From JALEFZ01 sp039817415 (GTDB lineage: Bacteria > Bacteroidota > Bacteroidia > J057), in contig JBCBVV010000028.1 in assembly GCA_039817415.1 (NCBI GenBank), positions 24,013 through 88,012 of the forward strand: a DNA stretch of 64,000 nucleotides. The letters are read 5' to 3'. The stretch's first letter is position 1; every line of letters begins with the position of its first letter. The translations under genes were made by a program, and so were the position numbers. The notes under the pieces are model-generated. The model was not told where the DNA came from. It saw nothing but the letters and a program-made list of their open reading frames with translations, and did not search any database. This document shows positions 35,734 to 43,933 of the stretch, in pieces.

Positions 35734-36252
35734 ATGAAAAAAATGATACTCTTGCCTATAGCTCTTCTGATCTGTACCATGAGTATGGCACAAAATGCCA
35801 TGTTTATTCCCTTTGGCCTTCCACTTAAAAAGGTCCAAAATTCCTTACAAGAAAAGGATTATATCAAGCGGGTCAGCTATGAAAGCGAAATCATTGAATC
35901 CAAAGTAAACCACCGACAAGTAATCCGGTATCACATGAAGCGAGATATTCTCTTCGCCATAGAGGATGAACGAATCTATCTCAATAAAAAGGAGGCTGAA
36001 AGGGTTATTCAAACCTGTGTAGAATACATGGGACGAGGAAATAGAAAGGCAAAGGTACTCAGTAACAAAGGTGGAGTAACTCGCTGGGGTATGGTAGAAA
36101 CTGACCGCGTTCTTGAACTGGTAGTAAGCAAGAAAAAAATCACCAAAAAGAAATTTGAGTATCTCGTGGTGTTGAAAGCGACTAGCAGGTTCCATGGACC
36201 TCGTGGGGAAACGGAGGAATTGGCCTCAGCCATTATTGACCGGATGAATTAA
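35734..36252 (+). CDS. exported protein of unknown function
   Basis: 172 residues. A signal peptide (M-K-K-M-I-L-L-P-I-A-L-L-I-C-T-M-S-M-A-Q) should direct it to the periplasm or beyond. The mature part is rich in Lys and Glu with mixed alpha/beta pattern and no known motif. Its last 20 bp overlap the convergent PAP2 gene. Found in a stretch of unrelated envelope genes; function unknown. Confidence 0.75.
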   Translation: MKKMILLPIALLICTMSMAQNAMFIPFGLPLKKVQNSLQEKDYIKRVSYESEIIESKVNHRQVIRYHMKRDILFAIEDERIYLNKKEAERVIQTCVEYMGRGNRKAKVLSNKGGVTRWGMVETDRVLELVVSKKKITKKKFEYLVVLKATSRFHGPRGETEELASAIIDRMN

Positions 36253-36808
36253 AAGTCAGGATTACTCGGCTATAAAGGAAGAAAATTCCCCAGCCAAAAA
36301 ATCCACCTAGCAATCCGCCCACTAATACATCAAGCGGATAATGAACACCTAGGTATATTCTGCTGTACGCTACAAGTATGGCTGCCCCTAAAAAAATCAG
36401 ACTGTTCCCCCTTCTCTTGAAGAGTAGGGACAAAAAGGTAGCCAAACCAAAAAAATTGGCTGCGTGAGAAGAGGCAAAGCCATATTTCCCTCCACATTTA
36501 TCATGCACCTGATGCACTTCAAAATCCAGTTGAGCTTCCACCTGACAAGGCCTAAATCTTTTGACAGTAGGCTTTAATAGAGAGGAGGTGATTTGGTCCG
36601 TACAGAGGATCAGGAGAGCTACTGCAATAAGAATCCCTCCTATTTTCTTCCATGAATATTGCTTCTTAAGTAGGAATAGCACCACCAAATAAGCTGGAAT
36701 CCAGAACCACTTTTCTGAGATGAGAAACATGAATTCATCTAACCATGGCACATTCGCCTGATTGATGACCTCAAATAATGCTATATCCCATTGAATGAGT
36801 TGTTCCAT
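36233..36808 (-). CDS. PAP2-family membrane phosphatase (second of a pair)
   Basis: Five to six membrane helices and the three PAP2 active-site blocks: K-x6-R-P (K-P-T-V-K-R-F-R-P), S-S-H-A-A-N (a variant of P-S-G-H) and S-R-I-Y-L-G-V-H-Y-P-L-D. Such enzymes remove phosphate from lipid phosphates such as phosphatidic acid, PG-phosphate or undecaprenyl pyrophosphate, with the active site facing the periplasm. It is 3 bp from the second PAP2 gene upstream and so in one operon. The exact lipid cannot be told. Confidence 0.88.
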   Translation of the reverse strand: MEQLIQWDIALFEVINQANVPWLDEFMFLISEKWFWIPAYLVVLFLLKKQYSWKKIGGILIAVALLILCTDQITSSLLKPTVKRFRPCQVEAQLDFEVHQVHDKCGGKYGFASSHAANFFGLATFLSLLFKRRGNSLIFLGAAILVAYSRIYLGVHYPLDVLVGGLLGGFFGWGIFFLYSRVILTFNSSGQ

Positions 36809-36811
36809 TCC

Positions 36812-37573
36812 TTACAAGCCGTAGTATCTTTTCATCAAAAGAGTGAAGGATAGACCGAGCATCAAAAGAGCAAAAACAATGGCCACCATTTGCCTAATGA
36901 GAAGGGCATTTCCATTTACCTTTGTCCATCTATTTTCTATCCAATTCCCAAAAGTCAAACGAACGAATATAGCCATAAAGGTTCCGATCATGGTTCCGGC
37001 AATCACATCCCCCAAAAAGTGAACACCGATATAAACCCTCGTCAAGGCGACGATTATACCTGCCACAGCAAGGAGACTTGTTTTCCATGCTTTTTCAAAG
37101 GGGAAGGCTAACACAAAGGCTGTACATCCACCTGCTGCTGCAGCACTGTGCCCAGAGGGGAAAGCATGCACTTTCAAGACATCTAAGGAGATGTAAAAAA
37201 ATTCTGCCTTGTTTTCGAATACCTTTAATGGCCTATCCCAGTCTTCAAAAACGTAATTTTTCCCTATTAGAATGATCATCAATATCCCAATCATGGTCAG
37301 GAATATCGTCCAGATATGCTGGGGTCTAAGGGGAGCCAATATCAAACCGAATAAACCAATCAGAAGAGAGCCATCACCCAAATGCGTCAAATGGGGCCCA
37401 ATCTCATCAGCCCAGTTGAAACGAATGCCATTCAGAAAGAGAAAGCTACCCTCATATCCCTTCAACAAAAGGAGAAGAATCCCCATACTCCAAAACAGGA
37501 GCATACAAATAAAATAGGATCTAAAAACAGCTTTTGTCCATAGGTCGGATAAGCTAAGGGAATTGGATAGCAT
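36812..37573 (-). CDS. PAP2-family membrane phosphatase (first of a pair)
   Basis: About six hydrophobic helices. PAP2 motifs: K-N-Y-V-F-E-D-W-D-R-P (C1), F-P-S-G-H-S (C2) and L-T-R-V-Y-I-G-V-H-F-L-G-D-V (C3), with the catalytic His residues present. The enzyme acts on a lipid phosphate at the periplasmic face. It differs clearly from the downstream gene (253 versus 191 residues, canonical PSGH), so the pair may act on different substrates. Confidence 0.9.
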   Translation of the reverse strand: MLSNSLSLSDLWTKAVFRSYFICMLLFWSMGILLLLLKGYEGSFLFLNGIRFNWADEIGPHLTHLGDGSLLIGLFGLILAPLRPQHIWTIFLTMIGILMIILIGKNYVFEDWDRPLKVFENKAEFFYISLDVLKVHAFPSGHSAAAAGGCTAFVLAFPFEKAWKTSLLAVAGIIVALTRVYIGVHFLGDVIAGTMIGTFMAIFVRLTFGNWIENRWTKVNGNALLIRQMVAIVFALLMLGLSFTLLMKRYYGL

Positions 37574-37601
37574 ACGCCAAGCTAAGCGGAATTATCGACT
37601 C

Positions 37602-38108
37602 TTAAAAATCAGAGTCATCAAACCAGTAGACAGCTTGCCAAGCATCAGCTGGATTGGCCTTATTGAGCCTCATTCTAGCTCTACCTGCTCCCGAGAAAGT
37701 TCCCTGATTTTCCGTTTCAATGGTGAGGTTAAAGTTCCTGACGACCAAGGCATCGGTGGTGGTAGAATCCAACTCTATATAGAAGTTCCAGTCTAGGTTT
37801 ATCTGAGCGGATGATTGGAACAAATTAAATGAGGTCAATAATTCTGTTGCTCTGTCCCAACTTACCTCCTGCCCTAGTTCCTGGTCATAATACTCGAAGA
37901 TAAATGCCTTCCCGAAAAGGTTACCATACAGGGTGGTATCTCGCAGTTCATAGGCATTTTTAAAGCGCACAAAAAATCCGTCAATCGTCGTTTGATCCCC
38001 AAGAAGATTTACTTGAGAAAGGCCGTCGGGATCATAGGCAGGTGAAAAAGGATTACATCCACCAAAGAAGCCAACCAATAACACAAAACCGATCAAATAT
38101 CCCCTCAT
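37602..38108 (-). CDS. lipoprotein, NTF2-like
   Basis: Signal peptide with lipobox G-F-F-G-G-C, so anchored to the envelope. The mature ~150 residues alternate helix and strand with the pattern F-V-R-F-K-N-A-Y-E-L-R-D at the start and W-Q-A-V-Y-W at the end, typical of NTF2-like or SnoaL folds. No catalytic residues are recognised. It lies 8 bp downstream of another lipoprotein gene and is probably co-transcribed. Both show a similar plan (short helical start, W-rich end). Confidence 0.75.
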   Translation of the reverse strand: MRGYLIGFVLLVGFFGGCNPFSPAYDPDGLSQVNLLGDQTTIDGFFVRFKNAYELRDTTLYGNLFGKAFIFEYYDQELGQEVSWDRATELLTSFNLFQSSAQINLDWNFYIELDSTTTDALVVRNFNLTIETENQGTFSGAGRARMRLNKANPADAWQAVYWFDDSDF

Positions 38109-38116
38109 GTTAGCAG

Positions 38117-38698
38117 CTACTGTATATATGCCAATTTTAATTCACTCCAGCTTGAATCAGGATACAACTCTATGTCAATCCAGCGATGAATCTCCCATTC
38201 GTTGAAACTGTTGAGCTTGATGAGGAGCTGAATTTGTCCTTTAAACAAATTGGTAAGAGCCGTGTCCTGGTGATTGATCCGCATGATGTACTCCCCGACG
38301 TACCTAAGGCTGTCGCTGGTTACATTCTGAAGATCCTGTTCATTGATGAGGACCGAGTTTCCTGAATTAACCGAAAGATCCGTTACCACATTCTCCAAAT
38401 AAGTTCTTTCATCCTGTGACGACCAATTGAGCCAAATACTCTCGTTGTCGTTCAACAAAGATGAGGCAGGGATGAATTGCAAACTGTCCTGGTTAAAACA
38501 TCTGAGGTAATTTTGGGTATTCCCTTGCACAATTGCATTGCGAAGATTATTGAGTAGGATCTCATAATCCGTCGGACTGACCCAATCAGAATTGCCCCCT
38601 GCATCGGGAGCTTCTACATTACGTATCTGAAAGCAGGCGCTCAACAAGCAACAGATTACACAAGTTATACCTAGGTTGAATCTCCACATGATTGACAA
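38117..38698 (-). CDS. lipoprotein, possibly NTF2-like
   Basis: Signal peptide with lipobox L-L-S-A-C; the start could also be the Met three codons later (38689). The mature part begins with an N-A-G-G-rich linker, then Y-E-I-L-L-N-N-L-R-N-A-I-V-Q-G-N-T-Q-N-Y-L-R-C-F, resembling the helical start of NTF2-like lipoproteins, and ends with W-E-I-H-R-W-I-D. It heads the two-gene lipoprotein operon and is divergent from the tetR gene. Function unknown. Confidence 0.75.
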   Translation of the reverse strand: MSIMWRFNLGITCVICCLLSACFQIRNVEAPDAGGNSDWVSPTDYEILLNNLRNAIVQGNTQNYLRCFNQDSLQFIPASSLLNDNESIWLNWSSQDERTYLENVVTDLSVNSGNSVLINEQDLQNVTSDSLRYVGEYIMRINHQDTALTNLFKGQIQLLIKLNSFNEWEIHRWIDIELYPDSSWSELKLAYIQ

Positions 38699-38786
38699 AA
38701 ATCATATCTACTTACCTGTAAAGTAGCCTTTTCTATTCAAAAAAGTTGTCGTCCTTAAGAACATTCCCAAAAAATTACCGTATTAT

Positions 38787-38800
38787 TGACCGACTGGTCA
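38787..38800 (+). promoter_or_regulatory. TetR-type operator palindrome
   Basis: TGACC-GACT-GGTCA is an inverted repeat of the kind bound by TetR-family regulators. It lies 22 bp upstream of the TetR gene, where a -10/-7 region would be, and suggests autoregulation. It may also control the divergent lipoprotein gene at 38698. Confidence 0.75.
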
Positions 38801-38822
38801 TTCATAAATTCATTCAATCTTC

Positions 38823-39407
38823 ATGAGTCCAAGAACCCAAAAGCAATTTGAGCAAATGCGAGAGTCAAGTCGAGAAGTCATTCTTGATGCAGCCTTTGAA
38901 TTATTTGCCAAGCAGGGTTATCACAACACCTCCATTGAGCAAATCAGAAAGAAGGCTGGCGTTTCCAAAGGGTTGATTTACAATTATTTTGGAAAAAAGG
39001 AAGACCTGATGACCGGGGCTTTTCTGAGATTGATGGAAGAAGCGGAGGACTTTGTGAAGGAGGTATTAACCGAAGAGAATCCAAGAGAGCAATTGAAACG
39101 CCTGATCGATTTCAGTTTGGATTACATTGAAAGAGATGAAGAACAACTCAGACTACTGACGGCCATTTCTCTTCAAATGAATGATTTCCCTGAACTCAAG
39201 AACATCCTAAAAGCCAGGTATTCAAGCCTAATGCCCATGTTTGTAGATCTATTCAAGAGAATGGAAGTACCTGAACCTGAGATGGAAGCTCATCTGCTAG
39301 CCGGATATTTTGATGGAATTGGGATGCAAAAGATCGTTTTAGGTGATGCCTTAGACCTTGAATGGGCCAGGAAAAACTTATACAAGAAATTTCAACTTAG
39401 CGAATAA
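38823..39407 (+). CDS. TetR-family transcriptional regulator
   Basis: The N-terminal helix-turn-helix matches TetR: I-L-D-A-A-F-E-L-F-A-K-Q-G-Y-H-N-T-S-I-E-x-I, then A-G-V-S-K-G-L-I-Y-N-Y-F-G-K-K-E-D-L. The remaining ~130 residues are the helical ligand-binding/dimer part, unlike any subfamily I can name. It has its own operator-like palindrome (38787) and precedes, by 22 bp, the LolA-like gene, followed by two permeases, ATPase and barrel. It most likely represses that export operon until a ligand, perhaps a lipid, binds. Confidence 0.9.
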   Translation: MSPRTQKQFEQMRESSREVILDAAFELFAKQGYHNTSIEQIRKKAGVSKGLIYNYFGKKEDLMTGAFLRLMEEAEDFVKEVLTEENPREQLKRLIDFSLDYIERDEEQLRLLTAISLQMNDFPELKNILKARYSSLMPMFVDLFKRMEVPEPEMEAHLLAGYFDGIGMQKIVLGDALDLEWARKNLYKKFQLSE

Positions 39408-39429
39408 CAACATCATACATAATACCATT

Positions 39430-40182
39430 ATGAAACCAAATATTGTCATTCTACTATTGCTTAGCCTGATCATGGCTGGAGGAGCAATGGCGCAAAGTTC
39501 GGCTGACATCCTAAAGACTTCTGAGGAGAAGCGAAGAGGGATTGAAAGCTCGACCGCAGAAATGTCCATGACGATCATTCGTCCAAGCTGGACAAGAACC
39601 ATGAGCATGAAAGCATGGTCAAAAGGAGAAGATTATTCATTGATCCTGATTACTGGCCCTGCAAAAGACAAGGGAACCGCTACCCTAAAGCGCAAAAAGG
39701 AAGTATGGAACTGGCTTCCAAGAATTGAGCGGGTGGTCAAGCTTCCTCCCTCCATGATGTCTCAATCCTGGATGGGTTCAGACTTAACCAATGATGACCT
39801 CGTACGAGAGGTATCCTTGATTACCGACTATGACCATAAAAAGTTGGCTGACGAGGTAGTTGATGGGAGAAAATGCTGGAAGATTGAATTGATTCCTCAT
39901 GATGATGTAGCCATTGTTTGGGGAAAAGTAATTATGGTCATTGATCAGAAGGATTACTTGCAGCTAAGAACAGAGTTTTATGACGAGGATGATGAACTCA
40001 TCAATGTCATGAAAGCTTCTGAAATCAAAACCATGGGAGGTCGTCCTGTGGCCAGTAAGCTAGAACTGATCCCCCAAGATGAAGAAGGACACAAGACCAT
40101 CCTGGAATATAAATCCTTGGAGTTCGACAAAAAGGTACCAGAAGCATTCTTCAGTGTACAGAATATGAAACGTGCGAAATAA
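39430..40182 (+). CDS. outer membrane lipoprotein-sorting (LolA-like) protein
   Basis: I chose the ATG at 39430. It follows the tetR stop and yields a normal signal peptide (ending G-G-A-M-A-Q), whereas the ATG at 39358 lies inside tetR. The mature protein has the LolA/LolB-type pattern: E-M-S-M-T-I-I-R-P, then K-x-W-S-K-G-E-D-Y-S-L-I-L-I, K-E-V-W-N-W-L-P-R, and late K-x-L-E-F-D-K-K-V-P-E-A-F-F-S. Such COG2834-type proteins carry lipoproteins or lipids across the periplasm. It is separated from the permease genes by a hairpin at 40191, which may reduce readthrough. Confidence 0.88.
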   Translation: MKPNIVILLLLSLIMAGGAMAQSSADILKTSEEKRRGIESSTAEMSMTIIRPSWTRTMSMKAWSKGEDYSLILITGPAKDKGTATLKRKKEVWNWLPRIERVVKLPPSMMSQSWMGSDLTNDDLVREVSLITDYDHKKLADEVVDGRKCWKIELIPHDDVAIVWGKVIMVIDQKDYLQLRTEFYDEDDELINVMKASEIKTMGGRPVASKLELIPQDEEGHKTILEYKSLEFDKKVPEAFFSVQNMKRAK

Positions 40183-40190
40183 GGAATAGA

Positions 40191-40224
40191 GGAAAGGGCG
40201 TTTAGCAAAGCGCCCTTTCTTTCC
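40191..40224 (+). terminator. hairpin between LolA-like gene and permease
   Basis: GGAAAGGGCG and CGCCCTTTC pair around TTTAGCAAAG; a pyrimidine-rich tail follows, but the T run is short. It may act as a partial terminator or mRNA-stability hairpin inside the operon. Confidence 0.6.
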
Positions 40225-40258
40225 CTAAAAATGTTACACCACCAAAAACCAAATAACC

Positions 40259-41476
40259 ATGTTGTTTAAAATTGCATGGCGCAACTTGTGGAGAAACAAA
40301 AGGAGGACTTTTATCACCATGGCCTCGGTTTTCTTCGCAGTCCTGATGGCGATCTTCCTCAGGTCCATACAAGAAGGCGTTTACGACCAAATGATCGACA
40401 ACTCGGTCAGATATTATAGAGGGTATGTACAGGTTCACCAAAACGGATATTGGGACGAACAATTTATCGACAATACCTTTGAGGATTCCCCTGAATTGCA
40501 ACAGACCTTAGAAAATGAGAAGGAAGTCCGTGTAGTTACCCCCCGTTTGGAATCTCCTATGATGGTTTCTACAGGTTCCAATTCAAGATTCAGCCTGATG
40601 GTAGGCATTGATCCAGCAAAAGAAGATCAAATTACCAGGCTAAAGGGACGAATCGTCGAAGGTGAATACCTCGAAGAAGGGGACAAAGCCATTGTGGTAG
40701 GCGTTGGACTAGCAGAAAAAATGAAACTTGCCCTTGGAGATACCTTGATTCTTCTTGGACAAGGTTACCATGGCCAACAATCCTACGACCAATATCCCAT
40801 CAAGGGCATGGTCAAGTTTGGCTCACCTGAGCTCAACAAACGAATGGTCTACCTTCCTGTCAAGGAAGCCCAGTACCTACTCGCCTCTCCTGACCGACTT
40901 TCTGCCTATGCGATGGATGTCAGTTCGAGGAGGGTTTCCGGAAAGGTAGTTGAGCAACTAGAAAGCAAATTGGATTCTGGAACCTATGAAGTCATGGACT
41001 GGCAGGAAATGGATGCTGAACTGCTGAAATTCATTGAATCGGATCGTGCAGGAGGTATGGTAACTATGTTTATCCTCTACATTCTCATAGGATTTGGAAT
41101 TTTCGGTACAGCCCTCATGATGATATCCGAACGCAAGTATGAGTTTGGCGTCCAGATTGCCATCGGAATGAAGAAAATACAGCTGGCATACATTCTTATC
41201 ATGGAGATGGTTTTCATCGCCGTTATGGGTGTATTAGCAGGTGCTATTGTGGCTATTCCTCTGCAATACTTCTTCCATGCCAATCCCATTGACTTGGGTA
41301 AGGACATGGCAAAGGTATATGAGTCCTTTAACATTGAGGCTATTATCCCCACCTCAACGGACCCATCTATCATCATCGACCAAGCTGTATTTGTGCTGAT
41401 CATGACCTTATTGATCATGATCTACCCTATTTCAAAGCTGTTTAGAATCAAGCCCATTGAAGCCATGCGTGGCTAA
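40259..41476 (+). CDS. FtsX-type ABC transporter permease (LolC/E-like), first
   Basis: One helix near the N-terminus (about 18-38), a large periplasmic domain (40-265) and three helices at the end with the FtsX pattern around I-G-M-K-K-I-Q-L-A-Y-I. The last residues read L-F-R-I-K-P-I-E-A-M-R-G, the normal end of LolCDE/MacB permeases. The N-terminal W-R-N-L-W-R-N-K-R-R-T is the family signature. It probably pairs with the second permease and the ATPase to extract lipoprotein or lipid from the inner membrane. Confidence 0.9.
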   Translation: MLFKIAWRNLWRNKRRTFITMASVFFAVLMAIFLRSIQEGVYDQMIDNSVRYYRGYVQVHQNGYWDEQFIDNTFEDSPELQQTLENEKEVRVVTPRLESPMMVSTGSNSRFSLMVGIDPAKEDQITRLKGRIVEGEYLEEGDKAIVVGVGLAEKMKLALGDTLILLGQGYHGQQSYDQYPIKGMVKFGSPELNKRMVYLPVKEAQYLLASPDRLSAYAMDVSSRRVSGKVVEQLESKLDSGTYEVMDWQEMDAELLKFIESDRAGGMVTMFILYILIGFGIFGTALMMISERKYEFGVQIAIGMKKIQLAYILIMEMVFIAVMGVLAGAIVAIPLQYFFHANPIDLGKDMAKVYESFNIEAIIPTSTDPSIIIDQAVFVLIMTLLIMIYPISKLFRIKPIEAMRG

Positions 41477-41494
41477 TCCAAGAGAATTACCATT

Positions 41495-43159
41495 ATGTTA
41501 CTACAAATATCATGGCGAAACATCTGGCGAAATCCTCTGAGATCTGGCCTGATCATCGTCGCTATTGCCCTCGGAATCTGGGCGGCCGTTTTCACCTTTG
41601 CCTTCTCTTTTGGCATGATGGAAAGCCGTACCCGAGACATCCTGGAAACCCAAATATCCCACGTTCAATTTCACCATCCTGAGTTTGAGCGTGAAGATCC
41701 CGGATCGAACTTCCTCCCCTTGAGCCAAGAACTCATAGAAAAGGTCGAAAATGATCCTGCTACCCTTACTTCCACCGCTAGATACCTGGCAAATGGGATA
41801 TTAAATTCCACCAAAGGTCGAAAAGGTACGTTCCCTGTTCAGATTTTAGGGATTCAACCTGCCAATGAGGCTGAAGTAACTTCCCTAGATAACCGAATCA
41901 TCGCTGGTGGATACTTTGAAAAAGAAGGTAGAAGAGTACCAGAAGTTGTTATTGGCAAATCCCTGGCAGAAGAAATTGGAGCCCTTACCTATGATGAATC
42001 AGGAAAAGAGATTTATGATTTTAAACGCAAAATCACCCTGAGCAATATCCAATTACCCAACAGCAGCAGTGCAGCTATACGTGTAAAAATTGGCGGCATT
42101 TACAAGGCCCAAAACTCTCAACTGGAAAAGCTGCAGGTATTCATCAATAAGGATGATTTATTGAGAAAGCTTAACCTGGGAACTGAGGTACACGAAATTG
42201 CTGCCTTGATTCAAGATGGAAAGACCTTGAGTAAGGAGAAAAAAGTCAGCTACCAAAAGGATCTTCAAGAAAGTCAATCTACTGTCGTCAAACAGCTAAC
42301 GAAGAAGATCCGTAGCCAATCATTGATTTTTGGAAGCCTTCCATCTGTTGATGAAGGGTGGACCGCAGAGGTGGTGATCAACAAGGTAATGAGTCAAAAG
42401 ATGCAATTGATGCAGGACTCTGCTATCCGAACAGATCGTACCTACAAGATTTCAGGTTTTAGCTTGAATGAAGAGGATGAAAAGACCTTTACAGTATATC
42501 CAACTGGGATCATTGATGACGGAGATGTTAAGCCCGCTGTGTATATGCCCAAAGGGAATATGCTCTACGAAGCTGATCTAATTGGTAAACCCATGCGAAT
42601 TACCAAGGCAGAGACTGAAAAAATCAAGAATATTAAGTTAGAGAGTGAGGCAAAGATGGTCGCTCAAACGGTTAAAGTTGAGAGCTGGAGTGATCTCGCA
42701 CCAGAAATTGAGGTGATTGACAATCAATTTTCTTCCTCGATGAGAATCTTTGTGATCATCATTTTGTTGGCACTGGGTTTTGGGATTGTCAATACCATGC
42801 TCATGGCTATTCTAGAGCGGACCCGTGAATTAGGTATGCTCATGTCGATAGGGATGAACAAAGCCAAGGTATTCACCATGATCATGCTTGAAACGGTCAT
42901 GATGACCTTCATTGGGGCTCCCATTGGAATGGCCTTGGCTGCATTGACCATTTCTTATACGGGTCAAACTGGAATCGACCTCAGCGGACTAGAGACTGGG
43001 GCTGAGTTCGGAATGAGTAGCATGGTATATCCATCTATTCCGATTACCTACTATGGAGAAGTAGCTGTCATGGTCATCATTGCAGGTATCCTGGCAGCCA
43101 TATATCCTTCACTTCGTGCCATTCGCCTAAAGCCAGCAGAAGCCGTTCGTGCCATCTAA
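41495..43159 (+). CDS. FtsX-type ABC transporter permease (LolC/E-like), second
   Basis: Begins I-S-W-R-N-I-W-R-N-P-L-R-S and ends A-I-R-L-K-P-A-E-A-V-R-A-I, both family landmarks. With 554 residues it is longer than its partner because of a larger periplasmic part (about 45-405). Three hydrophobic segments close the protein (about 405-550). It is 18 bp after the first permease gene and 27 bp before the ATPase, so tightly coupled. The length difference suggests distinct periplasmic docking, for example to the LolA-like carrier or to the barrel protein. Confidence 0.9.
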   Translation: MLLQISWRNIWRNPLRSGLIIVAIALGIWAAVFTFAFSFGMMESRTRDILETQISHVQFHHPEFEREDPGSNFLPLSQELIEKVENDPATLTSTARYLANGILNSTKGRKGTFPVQILGIQPANEAEVTSLDNRIIAGGYFEKEGRRVPEVVIGKSLAEEIGALTYDESGKEIYDFKRKITLSNIQLPNSSSAAIRVKIGGIYKAQNSQLEKLQVFINKDDLLRKLNLGTEVHEIAALIQDGKTLSKEKKVSYQKDLQESQSTVVKQLTKKIRSQSLIFGSLPSVDEGWTAEVVINKVMSQKMQLMQDSAIRTDRTYKISGFSLNEEDEKTFTVYPTGIIDDGDVKPAVYMPKGNMLYEADLIGKPMRITKAETEKIKNIKLESEAKMVAQTVKVESWSDLAPEIEVIDNQFSSSMRIFVIIILLALGFGIVNTMLMAILERTRELGMLMSIGMNKAKVFTMIMLETVMMTFIGAPIGMALAALTISYTGQTGIDLSGLETGAEFGMSSMVYPSIPITYYGEVAVMVIIAGILAAIYPSLRAIRLKPAEAVRAI

Positions 43160-43186
43160 TTACAATCAACCATTAACAACAATCTC

Positions 43187-43882
43187 ATGAACATTATAGA
43201 AACCAAAAATTTATATAAAACCTACGAAGGGGTCGTTCCAGTAACAGCTGTAAACGATGTCAATCTTGAAATCAAAAAAGGGGAATTCACAGCCATTGTG
43301 GGGCCATCTGGCTCTGGCAAAACTACCCTATTGAATATTCTTGGAGGCCTTGATTCTCCGACGAGTGGAAGCGCCATTGTCGATGGTCAGGACATTGCCC
43401 ACCTGAGGAATAATGAGCTGATTGATTTCCGTTTGAATAATATTGGCTTCGTCTTTCAGGCGTACAACTTGATTCCAGTTCTCACAGCTAGAGAAAATGT
43501 AGAGTTTGTTATGCTCCTTCAAAAGCGTTCCAAGGAAGAGAGAGAAGCAAGAACCAAAGAATTATTGGAGGCCGTAGGCTTGGGAGAATTGCTAGATAAG
43601 CGCCCCAATCAAATGTCTGGGGGCCAACAGCAACGTGTAGCTGTAGCACGAGCACTTGCTCCCAAACCCACCTTTATCCTAGCCGATGAGCCGACAGCTA
43701 ACCTTGACAGCCAATCTACAGCCACTTTGCTCGACATCATGGCAGAACTAAACCAAAAAGAGAATATTACCTTCCTCTTTTCTACCCATGATCAGCGGGT
43801 AATCGACCGAGCCAAAAGGGTCATTACACTGGAGGATGGAAAAATCGTTTCTGACGAAACCAGAGAAACTACCGTAGCATAA
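43187..43882 (+). CDS. ABC transporter ATPase (LolD/MacB-like)
   Basis: 231 residues. Walker A G-P-S-G-S-G-K-T-T, signature M-S-G-G-Q-Q-Q-R-V-A-V-A-R-A-L, Walker B F-I-L-A-D-E-P-T-A-N-L-D, and switch His in F-S-T-H-D. All are intact and typical of the LolD/MacB group that works with FtsX-type permeases. Encoded immediately after the two permeases. A strong terminator follows at 43889. Confidence 0.95.
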   Translation: MNIIETKNLYKTYEGVVPVTAVNDVNLEIKKGEFTAIVGPSGSGKTTLLNILGGLDSPTSGSAIVDGQDIAHLRNNELIDFRLNNIGFVFQAYNLIPVLTARENVEFVMLLQKRSKEEREARTKELLEAVGLGELLDKRPNQMSGGQQQRVAVARALAPKPTFILADEPTANLDSQSTATLLDIMAELNQKENITFLFSTHDQRVIDRAKRVITLEDGKIVSDETRETTVA

Positions 43883-43888
43883 TTTAAC

Positions 43889-43922
43889 CCAAAGCGGAGT
43901 GATAGAAACACTCCGCTTTTTT
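43889..43922 (+). terminator. intrinsic terminator inside the export cluster
   Basis: AAAGCGGAGTG and CACTCCGCTTT pair around ATAGAAA, followed by T6. It sits between the ATPase stop and the barrel gene start at 43934, only 12 bp apart, so the barrel gene must be read by leak-through unless it has an independent promoter within the ATPase gene. Confidence 0.85.
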
Positions 43923-43933
43923 ACATCAACATT

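Noticed and set aside
39358..39429. Upstream start for the LolA-like gene
   Set aside because: It lies inside tetR, and the ATG at 39430 starts a normal signal peptide.
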